A stretch of 52,085 nt of DNA from Clostridium sp. AM22-11AC. Its GTDB lineage: Bacteria > Bacillota > Clostridia > Lachnospirales > Lachnospiraceae. Positions 35,390 through 42,520 of the stretch are shown one piece after another (the stretch's first letter is position 1; each line of letters starts with the position of its first letter). The notes below the pieces were generated by a model. The model was not told the origin of the DNA. It saw nothing but the letters and a program-made list of their open reading frames with translations, and searched no databases. The position numbers were made by a program, and so were the translations under genes. The stretch lies in assembly GCF_003473545.1 (NCBI RefSeq), contig NZ_QUCM01000024.1:1-52085 (forward strand), in the 5' to 3' direction.

Positions 35390-35437
35390 AAGGCTTCGGA
35401 TGCGTGATTATATCATCACAATTTTCGGAGCCTTTTT
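35390..35437 (+). terminator. Terminator of rrf2
   Basis: AAGGCTTCG (35390-35398) pairs with CGGAGCCTT (35426-35434) with one T.G, and an inner GTGAT-TAT-ATCAC hairpin; T5 follows. Confidence 0.7.
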
Positions 35438-35473
35438 CATTTGTTGTAATCAATGCAAAACCTTTAAAGGGAG

Positions 35474-35494
35474 TTGTAATAAAAAAAGTTACAA
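35474..35494 (+). promoter_or_regulatory. Rrf2 operator site B
   Basis: TTGTAA-N9-TTACAA, 18 bp upstream of the -35 of the FMN-protein promoter. Confidence 0.65.
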
Positions 35495-35502
35495 AAAGCT
35501 TG

Positions 35503-35540
35503 ATGTAACTATTGACATTACATCAAACAAGTGCTACAGT
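35503..35540 (+). promoter_or_regulatory. Promoter of the FMN-protein gene with Rrf2 operator site C
   Basis: Dyad ATGTAA-N9-TTACAT (35503-35523) encloses TTGACA (35512-35517). A 17-bp spacer leads to TACAGT (35535-35540). The arrangement is the same as at the rrf2 promoter. Confidence 0.8.
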
Positions 35541-35551
35541 ACAAACATAAG

Positions 35552-35572
35552 ATGTAACAAATAATGTTACAA
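35552..35572 (+). promoter_or_regulatory. Rrf2 operator site D
   Basis: ATGTAA-N9-TTACAA, just downstream of the predicted transcription start. Confidence 0.65.
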
Positions 35573-35594
35573 CAAATCAAGGAGGTAATTTAAA

Positions 35595-35990
35595 ATGCAG
35601 AAAGTAGTAGAATTTTTACAGAAAAATCCAGTTCAGTATTTAGCAACAGTCGGAAGAGATGGAAAGGCAAAATGCCGTCCATTCATGTTCTGCTTTGAGC
35701 AGGATGGAAAGCTTTGGTTTTGTACAAACAACACAAAGGATGTTTACAAGGATATGTTAGCAAATCCTGAAGTAGAAGTTTCTGTTTCTTCGCCAGAATA
35801 TGCATGGATTCGTATTCATGGTAAAGCAGTATTTGAGGACAACAAGAGTGTAAAGGAAGGATGCATGAATAATCCAATCGTTAAGGGACAGTACCAGACA
35901 GCAGATAATCCTATTTTTGAGGTATTCTATCTTGAAAATCCTCATGGTGTAATCGCAGATTTCTCTGGAAATCCACCTTATGAATTTTAA
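35595..35990 (+). CDS. Pyridoxamine 5'-phosphate oxidase-like FMN-binding protein
   Basis: 131 residues, a single split-barrel domain of the PNPOx-like family (QYLATVGRDGKAKCRPFMFCFE, KLWFCTNNTKDVYKDMLANPEVEVSV). Such proteins bind FMN or F420-like flavins and usually act in redox reactions or flavin handling rather than vitamin B6 synthesis. AAGGAGG (35580-35586) precedes the ATG. The promoter is covered by Rrf2 sites. The FMN riboswitch begins only about 25 bp after the stop, so this gene may be the first of the longer transcript. Confidence 0.87.
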   Translation: MQKVVEFLQKNPVQYLATVGRDGKAKCRPFMFCFEQDGKLWFCTNNTKDVYKDMLANPEVEVSVSSPEYAWIRIHGKAVFEDNKSVKEGCMNNPIVKGQYQTADNPIFEVFYLENPHGVIADFSGNPPYEF

Positions 35991-36015
35991 TAACAGGTAA
36001 TCAACAAAAAAATAC

Positions 36016-36167
36016 AGTCTTCGGGGCAAGGTATAATTCCTGACCGGCAGTATAGTCTGCGAGCAAAAAGCTAATATGGTGCAATTCCATAACCGACGGT
36101 AAAGTCCGGATGAGAGAAGATATGATAAAGGAAGTCCCGCAGGAAATCCCGTCCTGCGGGCTGTTTT
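36016..36167 (+). promoter_or_regulatory. FMN riboswitch (RFN element) with terminator
   Basis: The conserved blocks of the RFN element are present in order: TCTTCGGGGCAAGGT, ATTCCTGACCGGCAGTATAG, GTCTGCGAGC, GGTGCAATTCCATAACCGAC and GGTAAAGTCCGGATGAGAGA (ending near 36122). The expression platform is a perfect stem CCCGCAGGA / TCCTGCGGG (36136-36160) followed by CTGTTTT. FMN binding should favour this terminator and switch off ribU and the genes behind it. Confidence 0.95.
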
Positions 36168-36199
36168 AAATTCAGGCATATCTCACAAAAAGGAGATTT

Positions 36200-36823
36200 A
36201 TGAGTAACAATACAGCAACTATTAAAACAAGAGAAAATCTGGTTTCTACAAGGACGATAACAATGACAGCTCTACTGGCAGCTATATCATATGTGTTGGC
36301 ATTTTTTGAGTTTCCGGTTCCTTTGAGTCCATCATTTGCACGAATGGATCTGTCAGATTTACCTGCACTGATTGGGGCATTTGCGTTTGGACCGGTTACA
36401 GGAGTGATGATAGAAATGATAAAAAATATATTGCAGCTTCTGTCAACATCAACGGGGGGAATTGGTGAACTTGCCAATTTTCTGATGGGTGCATCCTATG
36501 TACTGGCTGCCGGTTTTATATACAAATACAAAAAGACTAGGAAAATGGCGATGTGGGCATGTGTTATTTCAAGCGTAGTTATGGGAATAGCCGCAGCGAT
36601 TGTAAATTATTTTATTCTGCTACCCCTGTTTGAAACATTTATGCCGCTGGATCAGCTGATCGCATCATTTGGTGAATTTCTGCCATTTATTAAGACAAAA
36701 TTGGACGTTGTGCTATTCAATGCATTGCCGTTTAATATCTTAAAAGGTTTGGTGATTGGAGCAATTGCCATGATGATATATAAAAAACTTACACCGATAC
36801 TGAAAGGAGAGAATTTGAAATGA
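36200..36823 (+). CDS. ribU: Riboflavin ECF transporter S component
   Basis: 207 residues with about six hydrophobic segments. The RibU pattern SYVLAFFEFPVPLSPSFARM then DLSDLPALIGAFAFGP and the loop LLSTSTGGIGELANF are the riboflavin-binding signature. It captures riboflavin for the shared energy-coupling module (EcfT/EcfA, not in this window). AAGGAG precedes the ATG. Control is by the FMN riboswitch. Its last 4 bp overlap the next gene (ATGA). Confidence 0.95.
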   Translation: MSNNTATIKTRENLVSTRTITMTALLAAISYVLAFFEFPVPLSPSFARMDLSDLPALIGAFAFGPVTGVMIEMIKNILQLLSTSTGGIGELANFLMGASYVLAAGFIYKYKKTRKMAMWACVISSVVMGIAAAIVNYFILLPLFETFMPLDQLIASFGEFLPFIKTKLDVVLFNALPFNILKGLVIGAIAMMIYKKLTPILKGENLK

Positions 36824-37428
36824 CAAAAATGGATTATCTCAAACTTCTTGTGGATGAAATTCATTCAACAACAGTTGCAACGATAGGTTCAGATGGACAT
36901 CCTCAGACAAGAATCATAGATATGATGTACTATGATGAAGAAGGTGTGTATTTCCTTACAGCAAAGGGAAAAGCATTTTATGACCAGTTAATGGATCAGC
37001 AGTATGTGGCAATATCCGCAACAAAAGACAAAATTGCGGTGTCCCTGCGTGGAAAAATAAAGAACATCGGAAAAAAGAATCTTGATATTATGTTTGAAAA
37101 AAATCCTTATATGAAGAAAATCTATCCGGGAGATACGAAAGATGCAATCGAAGTGTTTCGGTTGTATGAGGCACAGGGAGAGTATTTTGATATCAGCAAT
37201 CCATCAAATATTGTGAGGGATACTATAACAATCGGGAAAACCGAAGCTGTTCAGACAGGTTATTTTGTTGGAAAAGACTGTATCGGATGTAAGTTGTGTT
37301 ATTCTGTATGCCCGCAAAAGTGTATTGATATATCTTCAGTTCCGGTTACTATCAACCAGAATCATTGTCTGCATTGCGGAAGATGTGCAGAAATTTGTCC
37401 GAAGCAGTGTATTGAGAAAAGAGGTTAA
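36820..37428 (+). CDS. FMN-binding split-barrel protein fused to a 2[4Fe-4S] ferredoxin domain
   Basis: 202 residues. Residues 1-145 are a PNPOx-like split barrel (TVATIGSDGHPQTRIIDMM, VYFLTAKGKAFYDQLM). Residues 150-200 form a ferredoxin domain with two C-x2-C-x2-C-x3-C sets: C154, C157, C160, C164 and C183, C186, C189, C193, each followed by one more Cys (168, 197). The fusion should pass electrons between two Fe-S clusters and a bound flavin. It starts inside the ribU stop (ATGA) and ends 2 nt before the sirtuin gene, so all are translationally linked. It could be an electron donor to, or a target of, the following ADP-ribosylation proteins. Confidence 0.88.
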   Translation: MTKMDYLKLLVDEIHSTTVATIGSDGHPQTRIIDMMYYDEEGVYFLTAKGKAFYDQLMDQQYVAISATKDKIAVSLRGKIKNIGKKNLDIMFEKNPYMKKIYPGDTKDAIEVFRLYEAQGEYFDISNPSNIVRDTITIGKTEAVQTGYFVGKDCIGCKLCYSVCPQKCIDISSVPVTINQNHCLHCGRCAEICPKQCIEKRG

Positions 37429-37430
37429 TT

Positions 37431-38375
37431 ATGATCTTTAAGAAAATCAGAAAAGGGCATGCTGACTGGAGAAACTTTTTATGTAGTACTCCGGCAATGG
37501 ATTATGTATTCCAAAAGGATGCATATGAAGACCAGATTGACAGGGCAGCAGAGAATATAAGAAGTGCAGACTGTGTTATAATCGGGGCAGGAGCCGGGGC
37601 ATCGACAGCGGCAGGAATTCAGTATGGCGGTAAAAGGTTTACAGACCATTTTGCAGAATTTATAAAAAAATACGGTGGGCATTACATGACAGATATGTAT
37701 GCAGCCGGATTTTATCCATATCCGTCTGAGGAGGCAAAGTGGGGATACTGGTCAAAACATGCATTGATGAACCGCTTTGATCCTCCGGCATTGCCGCTTT
37801 ATACAGAGCTTTATGATATTGTAAAGAACAAAGAATATTTTGTACTTACAACCAATGTGGATCATCAGTTTTATAAAGCGGGATTCGATGGAAAAAGAAT
37901 ATTTGCAACACAGGGAGATTATGGAAAAATCCAGTGTCAGAAAGCCTGTCATCCAAAGACTTACGATGCAGAAGCTCTGTTTCGTAAAATGGATGAAGCA
38001 AGAAGAGACTGCCTGATTCCATCAGAGCTTGTACCAAAATGTCCGGTTTGTGGCGGCAATATGGCTATGAATCTCCGTTGTGATAATTATTTTGTGGAAG
38101 ATGAAGCGTGGCATGAGGCAGCTGACAGATATGCGGATTTCCTGGAACAGAATAAGGATAAAAAGGTTGTTCTTCTGGAACTGGGAGTTGGATTTAACAC
38201 GCCTATTATTATACGATTTCCTTTTGAAAAGATGGTGCGGGAGAACTCGTCATACAGCTTGATACGCCTGAATATGGACGAAGCTGTTGTGCCGGAAAGT
38301 TTCGGGAAGCGTGCAATCGGTATTGGCGGTGATATGGCAAAGGCAATTACTGATATAAGGGGGCTGGTATTATGA
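37431..38375 (+). CDS. Class M sirtuin (SirTM), likely protein ADP-ribosyltransferase
   Basis: 314 residues. NAD-binding Rossmann motifs GAGAGASTAAGIQ (52-64) and TTNVDHQF (N142). The usual catalytic His of deacetylase sirtuins is replaced by Gln161 in ATQGDYGKIQC, as in SirTM enzymes, which ADP-ribosylate proteins instead of deacylating them. Zinc ligands are C169/C173 and C204/C207 (KCPVCGG). An N-terminal extension of about 35 residues precedes the core. The next gene, a zinc macrodomain, overlaps its stop by 4 bp. No GcvH-L or LplA2, the known SirTM operon partners, are in this window, so the target is unknown. Confidence 0.9.
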   Translation: MIFKKIRKGHADWRNFLCSTPAMDYVFQKDAYEDQIDRAAENIRSADCVIIGAGAGASTAAGIQYGGKRFTDHFAEFIKKYGGHYMTDMYAAGFYPYPSEEAKWGYWSKHALMNRFDPPALPLYTELYDIVKNKEYFVLTTNVDHQFYKAGFDGKRIFATQGDYGKIQCQKACHPKTYDAEALFRKMDEARRDCLIPSELVPKCPVCGGNMAMNLRCDNYFVEDEAWHEAADRYADFLEQNKDKKVVLLELGVGFNTPIIIRFPFEKMVRENSSYSLIRLNMDEAVVPESFGKRAIGIGGDMAKAITDIRGLVL

Positions 38376-39136
38376 CACAGGATGAGCGAAGAGAATATCT
38401 GATTCAGTATCTTTTAAAAGAAGAAATACGGTTTGGCAGACAGAACATTCCTACGGATAAGCAGGGGCAGGAAAATCTGCTCCGATCAAGACCGCCAAGA
38501 CCAATCAGTAATGATTTTTTGAAAATACAGGATGAGTATCTTTCAGAAAAAAATATAGAGCGTGGAATCACAGATGTTGCCACGCTTGTACCTGTAAAAT
38601 CCGATTCGAGATTATATATCTGGCAGGGTGATATTACGACACTGAGATGTGACGCAATCGTAAATGCCTGCAACTCACAGATGCTTGGTTGTTTTTCGCC
38701 GATGCATGCCTGCATCGATAACTTTATTCATACTTATGCAGGAATTGAGCTGCGTCTGAAAATGCATGAAATTATGGCAAAGCAGGGGCATGAAGAAGAG
38801 ACCGGCAGAGCAAAGATAACATCGGGCTACAATCTTCCGGCAAAATATATTCTTCATACGGTAGGACCTATTATACAATGGAAAGTCACAAAAGATGATG
38901 AAGCACTGCTCGCAAGCTGTTACACAGAGTGCCTAAAGCTTGCTGCTGATACTGGTGCAGAATCCATTGCATTTTGTTGTTTGTCTACAGGTGTATTCCG
39001 TTTTCCACAGCAACGAGCTGCCGAGATTGCAACGAACACTGTAAAGCAGTATCTTAACAAAGACAGCAGAATCAAAAAGGTAATCTTTAATGTGTTTAAG
39101 GATGAAGATTTAAAAATATACAGTGGATTGTTATAA
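38372..39136 (+). CDS. Zinc-containing macrodomain protein (probable ADP-ribosyl hydrolase)
   Basis: 254 residues. An N-terminal helical part of about 80 residues is followed by the macrodomain: IWQGDITTLRCDAIVNACN (N101 for ribose binding), then C107-x4-H112-x-C114 (GCFSPMHACI), matching the Cys-His-Cys zinc site of SirTM-linked macrodomains, and SIAFCCLSTGVFRFPQ for phosphate binding. The expected role is to remove ADP-ribose added by the sirtuin. It overlaps the sirtuin gene by 4 bp (ATGA) and ends the operon; a strong terminator follows. Confidence 0.9.
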   Translation: MTQDERREYLIQYLLKEEIRFGRQNIPTDKQGQENLLRSRPPRPISNDFLKIQDEYLSEKNIERGITDVATLVPVKSDSRLYIWQGDITTLRCDAIVNACNSQMLGCFSPMHACIDNFIHTYAGIELRLKMHEIMAKQGHEEETGRAKITSGYNLPAKYILHTVGPIIQWKVTKDDEALLASCYTECLKLAADTGAESIAFCCLSTGVFRFPQQRAAEIATNTVKQYLNKDSRIKKVIFNVFKDEDLKIYSGLL

Positions 39137-39148
39137 GTTCTAATTTTA

Positions 39149-39190
39149 ATAAAAGTCCTCCTTCAAAAATAGTAAGGGGGACTTTTATCA
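39149..39190 (+). terminator. Terminator of the ribU-sirtuin-macrodomain operon
   Basis: ATAAAAGTCCTCCTT / AAGGGGGACTTTTAT with loop CAAAAATAGT. The symmetric A/T ends make it usable in both directions, so it may also end the minus-strand gene at 39241. Confidence 0.85.
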
Positions 39191-39240
39191 TATGTTTTTA
39201 ACAGGAAATATTAAAGTTCAAGTGAATCTTCTGCATCTAC

Positions 39241-39447
39241 TCACATCTGCAAATTTCCATCAAGATATAATCTTGCATATTCAAGAGGATCATCAATGGC
39301 GAGTGCGTTTAATGCACAGTCTGATCCAGGTGTAGTCTTTAAATTCTTTTCAGCTTCCCAGCAGTCAATGCGAAGCATATAGCCGGCACTTGTGTAAACA
39401 TCAATACTGTTGCGCTTGGGATTGTATTCTGCAAATATTGTTCTCAT
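39241..39447 (-). CDS. Small protein of DUF6061-like type, possibly cut short by a TGA
   Basis: 68 residues from ATG 39447, with AAGGAG 10 nt upstream on the minus strand; the longer frame to 39489 lacks a site. It reads MRTIFAEYNPKRNSIDVYTS then AGYMLRIDCWEAEKNL and ends LDGNLQM. After the TGA the same frame continues for nine codons (VDAEDSLEL) to a TAA at 39211-39213. I recall relatives ending in MWVDAED, so TGG may have become TGA here. Function unknown; such proteins are common near mobile regions. Confidence 0.55.
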   Translation of the reverse strand: MRTIFAEYNPKRNSIDVYTSAGYMLRIDCWEAEKNLKTTPGSDCALNALAIDDPLEYARLYLDGNLQM

Positions 39448-39574
39448 CGTATCAAATCTCCTTATCGTTAAATCAATCATTTGTTGCAAAAATCAGAAGC
39501 ATTTCAATCAGTTCACCATGTCACTTTTATTTTGTGTTATACTGTTTTATAGAATTTTCTTGGTCTCCGCTGCC

Positions 39575-39672
39575 GCTTCGGTCGGCACAGAGCAGAGGTC
39601 CACCGGACCTCTTGTGGTCTTCGCTTCGCTACGGTCGGTGCAAAGCGGACATCCACCGGATGTCCTGCACCC
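39575..39672. repeat. Two 45-bp imperfect tandem repeats with co-varying hairpins
   Basis: Unit 1 (39575-39619) contains AGAGGTCC-ACC-GGACCTCT (39594-39612). Unit 2 (39628-39672) contains GGACATCC-ACC-GGATGTCC (39647-39665). The flanks GCTNCGGTCGG are shared, the stems differ but stay perfectly paired, and the ACC loop is constant. The GC-rich unit contrasts with the AT-rich surroundings. A 9-bp inverted repeat AAACACTGG / CCAGTGTTT (39699-39707, 39761-39769) follows. Confidence 0.65.
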
Positions 39673-39850
39673 TTGTATTTGCCCTTATCAGAGTTCGTAA
39701 ACACTGGTGGGACGATATAACACAAGGGAAACAATAAGGGAAAGCTCACCTGCGACAAATCCAGTGTTTTCAATGGTTTGCGGAGAATTTAATAACAAAA
39801 TATAATAGTTATTAAATTTCTTAAAACAGGTGAAATCTTAATCGGAATTT

Positions 39851-40204
39851 GTGGAGAGATTTCTTGAAAGTCTGGGGCTGTTTCAAGGAAAATGGGAAGA
39901 ATGGGAAGTCAAAGATCCGTATGAAGGAATGTATCAGGGGATCCATTTTAATGCTGTAAATATAAGGTTGTATCATGTATACAAAGCAGGATATATCCGG
40001 GATGGATACGAAAAAAGAAAAGAAGTGGTATTTAAGGGACTTGTTATACGATATGAGGATGCTGCGCCTACGGTTCTTAAAACGGATCATGATTTTGCGT
40101 CAATAGCGGATGATGTGGACGTAAGAGATATAGACGCAGTGAAGAAAAGCTATATTGCGTCTTTAAGAGGAGATGAAACGGCGGTTGAAATAATTGCTTG
40201 CTAG
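39851..40204 (+). CDS. Hypothetical protein, possibly a gene remnant
   Basis: 117 residues from a GTG at 39851; an in-frame TAA lies only nine bases upstream and no good ribosome site is visible. The protein is soluble and charged (GKWEEWEVKDPYEGMYQG), with no motif I recognise. It may be the C-terminal part of a lost gene at the island edge. Its stop codon overlaps the CIRCE element of htpG. Confidence 0.4.
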   Translation: MERFLESLGLFQGKWEEWEVKDPYEGMYQGIHFNAVNIRLYHVYKAGYIRDGYEKRKEVVFKGLVIRYEDAAPTVLKTDHDFASIADDVDVRDIDAVKKSYIASLRGDETAVEIIAC

Positions 40205-40227
40205 CACTCAACTAAAATGAGTGCTAA
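40201..40227 (+). promoter_or_regulatory. CIRCE element (HrcA operator) upstream of htpG
   Basis: CTAGCACTC-N9-GAGTGCTAA, one base off the consensus TTAGCACTC-N9-GAGTGCTAA. It lies 7 bp upstream of the -35 box. Confidence 0.92.
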
Positions 40228-40234
40228 TTTTTTG

Positions 40235-40263
40235 TTGACTTTTAGATATATCGGTACTACAAT
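40235..40263 (+). promoter_or_regulatory. Promoter of htpG
   Basis: TTGACT (40235-40240), 17 bp, TACAAT (40258-40263). Confidence 0.85.
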
Positions 40264-40347
40264 ATACGTTGTGAGTAAGATCCGCTTATTCAGATTTTGA
40301 TAACACATAAGATTATTAAGAAGATTTATAAGAAAGAGGCGTATATT

Positions 40348-42357
40348 ATGGCAAAGAAAGGCAGTTTATCTATAACAAGTGAAAATATTTTCCCTGTGAT
40401 CAAAAAGTGGCTGTATTCCGACCATGACATTTTTTACAGAGAGCTGATCAGCAATGGCTGTGATGCGATTACTAAATTAAAGAAGTTAGAACTGATGGGA
40501 GAGTACGAGAAACCGGAAGAGGTTGAGTACAAGATCCAGGTCAGTGTAAATCCTACAGATAAGACCATCACTATTGAAGACAATGGTCTTGGTATGACAG
40601 AAGAAGAGATCGACAAATACATCAACCAGATCGCATTCTCCGGTGTTCAGGACTTTATGGAGAAGTACAAAGACAAGGCAAATGAGGATCAGATCATCGG
40701 TCACTTCGGTCTTGGTTTCTACTCTGCATTTATGGTAGCTGACAAGGTTGAGATCAATTCCCTGTCTTACCAGAAAGATGCAAAGCCGGTACACTGGGAG
40801 TCTGAAGGCGGCATCAACTTTGAGATGACCGAAGGCGACAAGGCAGAAGTTGGTACTTCTATTAAGCTGTATCTGAACGAAGAAAGCACTGAATTTGCAA
40901 ATGAATACAGAGCAAGAGAAGTTATCGAAAAATACTGCGCATTTATGCCTGTAAACATTTTCTTAAAGAATGAGACTGCAGAGCCGGAATATGAGACCAT
41001 TGAAAAAGATGAGCTGACAGATAAGGATACAGTAGTTGAGACTGTCATCGAACCTGCAAAGACAGAAGAAAAGGAAAAAGAGGATGGTACCAAGGAAACA
41101 GTAGAAGTTGAGCCATCCAGAGAGAAATATAAGATCTTAAAGCGCCCGGTTGCATTAAACGATACCAACCCGCTGTGGAATAAGCATCCAAATGAGTGTA
41201 CAGACGAGCAGTACAAGGACTTCTACCGCAAGGTATTCAGGGATTACAAGGAACCACTGTTCTGGATCCATCTGAACATGGATTATCCGTTTAACTTAAA
41301 GGGTATCTTATACTTCCCGAAGATCAACATGGAATACGACAGCTTAGAGGGAACTATCAAGCTGTACAACAACCAGGTATTTATCGCTGATAACATTAAG
41401 GAAGTTATCCCTGAGTTCCTGATGCTGTTAAAGGGCGTTATTGATTGTCCTGATCTGCCTCTTAACGTGTCACGTAGCGCGCTGCAGAATGACGGTTTTG
41501 TAAAGAAGATCTCTGATTATATTACCAAGAAGGTAGCAGACAAGCTGTCCGGTATGTGCAAGACTGACCGTGAGAACTATGAGAAATACTGGGACGATAT
41601 TGCTCCATTTATCAAATATGGTTATATCAAGGACGAGAAGTTTGCTGAGAAGATGGGCGACTATATCCTGTATAAGAACCTGGAAGGCAAGTATCTTACC
41701 TTAAATGACTGCCTGGAAGAGAACAAGGAAAAACATGAAAATACCATTTTCTATGTAACCAACGAAAAAGAGCAGAGCCAGTATATCAACATGTTTAAGG
41801 AAGAAGGCATTGACGCAGTGATCATGCCTGCCGCTATTGATAATCCATTTATCAGCCATGTAGAGCAGAAGCATGAAGGACTTAAGTTCCTGCGTATTGA
41901 TACAGATTTAAATGCTTCTTTCAAGGAAGAAGTAAAGGAAGATGACGAAGCCTTTAAGAAGACCAGCGAAGAGCTGACAGAGGTATTTAAGAAGGCTTTA
42001 AATAACGATAAGCTGGATATCAAGGTTGAGAAGATGAAGAACGCATCTGTTGCATCTATGATCACTGTATCTGAGGAAACAAGACGTATGCAGGATATGA
42101 TGAAGATGTACAGCATGGGCGGTATGGATATGAGTGCTTTCGGCGCAACAGGCGAGACTCTTGTATTAAATGCTAATCATCCACTGGTAAAATATGTTCT
42201 GGAGCACAAAGACGGGGAAAATACAGCCAAGATCTGCGAACAGCTGTATGATCTGGCAAGCCTGGCACATGGCCAGCTGTCACCGGAGCGTATGACCGGG
42301 TTTGTAAACCGCAGCAATGATATTATGATGATCATGGCTGGACAGAAAGCAGAATAA
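40348..42357 (+). CDS. htpG: Molecular chaperone HtpG (Hsp90)
   Basis: 669 residues from ATG 40348 (MAKKGSLSITSENIF); the frame opens at 40297 but that start lacks a site. The N-terminal GHKL ATPase domain has the Asn-box (SNGCDAITKLKKL), DNGLGMTEEE and GHFGLGFYSAFMVADKV. A highly charged insert (TEEKEKEDGTKETVEVE) links it to the middle domain with LPLNVSRSALQND, then the C-terminal dimerisation domain. It is an ATP-driven chaperone of the cytoplasm. Control by HrcA through CIRCE is indicated, which differs from Bacillus, where htpG is outside the HrcA regulon. Confidence 0.96.
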   Translation: MAKKGSLSITSENIFPVIKKWLYSDHDIFYRELISNGCDAITKLKKLELMGEYEKPEEVEYKIQVSVNPTDKTITIEDNGLGMTEEEIDKYINQIAFSGVQDFMEKYKDKANEDQIIGHFGLGFYSAFMVADKVEINSLSYQKDAKPVHWESEGGINFEMTEGDKAEVGTSIKLYLNEESTEFANEYRAREVIEKYCAFMPVNIFLKNETAEPEYETIEKDELTDKDTVVETVIEPAKTEEKEKEDGTKETVEVEPSREKYKILKRPVALNDTNPLWNKHPNECTDEQYKDFYRKVFRDYKEPLFWIHLNMDYPFNLKGILYFPKINMEYDSLEGTIKLYNNQVFIADNIKEVIPEFLMLLKGVIDCPDLPLNVSRSALQNDGFVKKISDYITKKVADKLSGMCKTDRENYEKYWDDIAPFIKYGYIKDEKFAEKMGDYILYKNLEGKYLTLNDCLEENKEKHENTIFYVTNEKEQSQYINMFKEEGIDAVIMPAAIDNPFISHVEQKHEGLKFLRIDTDLNASFKEEVKEDDEAFKKTSEELTEVFKKALNNDKLDIKVEKMKNASVASMITVSEETRRMQDMMKMYSMGGMDMSAFGATGETLVLNANHPLVKYVLEHKDGENTAKICEQLYDLASLAHGQLSPERMTGFVNRSNDIMMIMAGQKAE

Positions 42358-42387
42358 ATAGTACAATAAGAAGCACGACACAGAGTT

Positions 42388-42437
42388 GCGGGGGCTGTTT
42401 CACAGGTATTTTGCCTGGGTCGGCCCCTGCTTTTTTG
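42388..42437 (+). terminator. Terminator of htpG
   Basis: GCGGGGGCTG-type left arm (42388-) pairs with GGCCCCTGC (42422-42430), with T6 following. Confidence 0.7.
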
Positions 42438-42441
42438 TTAG

Positions 42442-42484
42442 ATGTACTCGCAAAATCGGATACAAAAAGATCCTGAGAGTACAT
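42442..42484 (+). repeat. Leader inverted repeat before the secreted-protein gene
   Basis: ATGTACTC (42442-42449) pairs perfectly with GAGTACAT (42477-42484), with GGAT/ATCC inside. It may be a structured leader or an operator; no promoter could be fixed with confidence. Confidence 0.45.
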
Positions 42485-42520
42485 GGGTTGAATATATTTG
42501 AAAGTACAGGGAGAATATAT

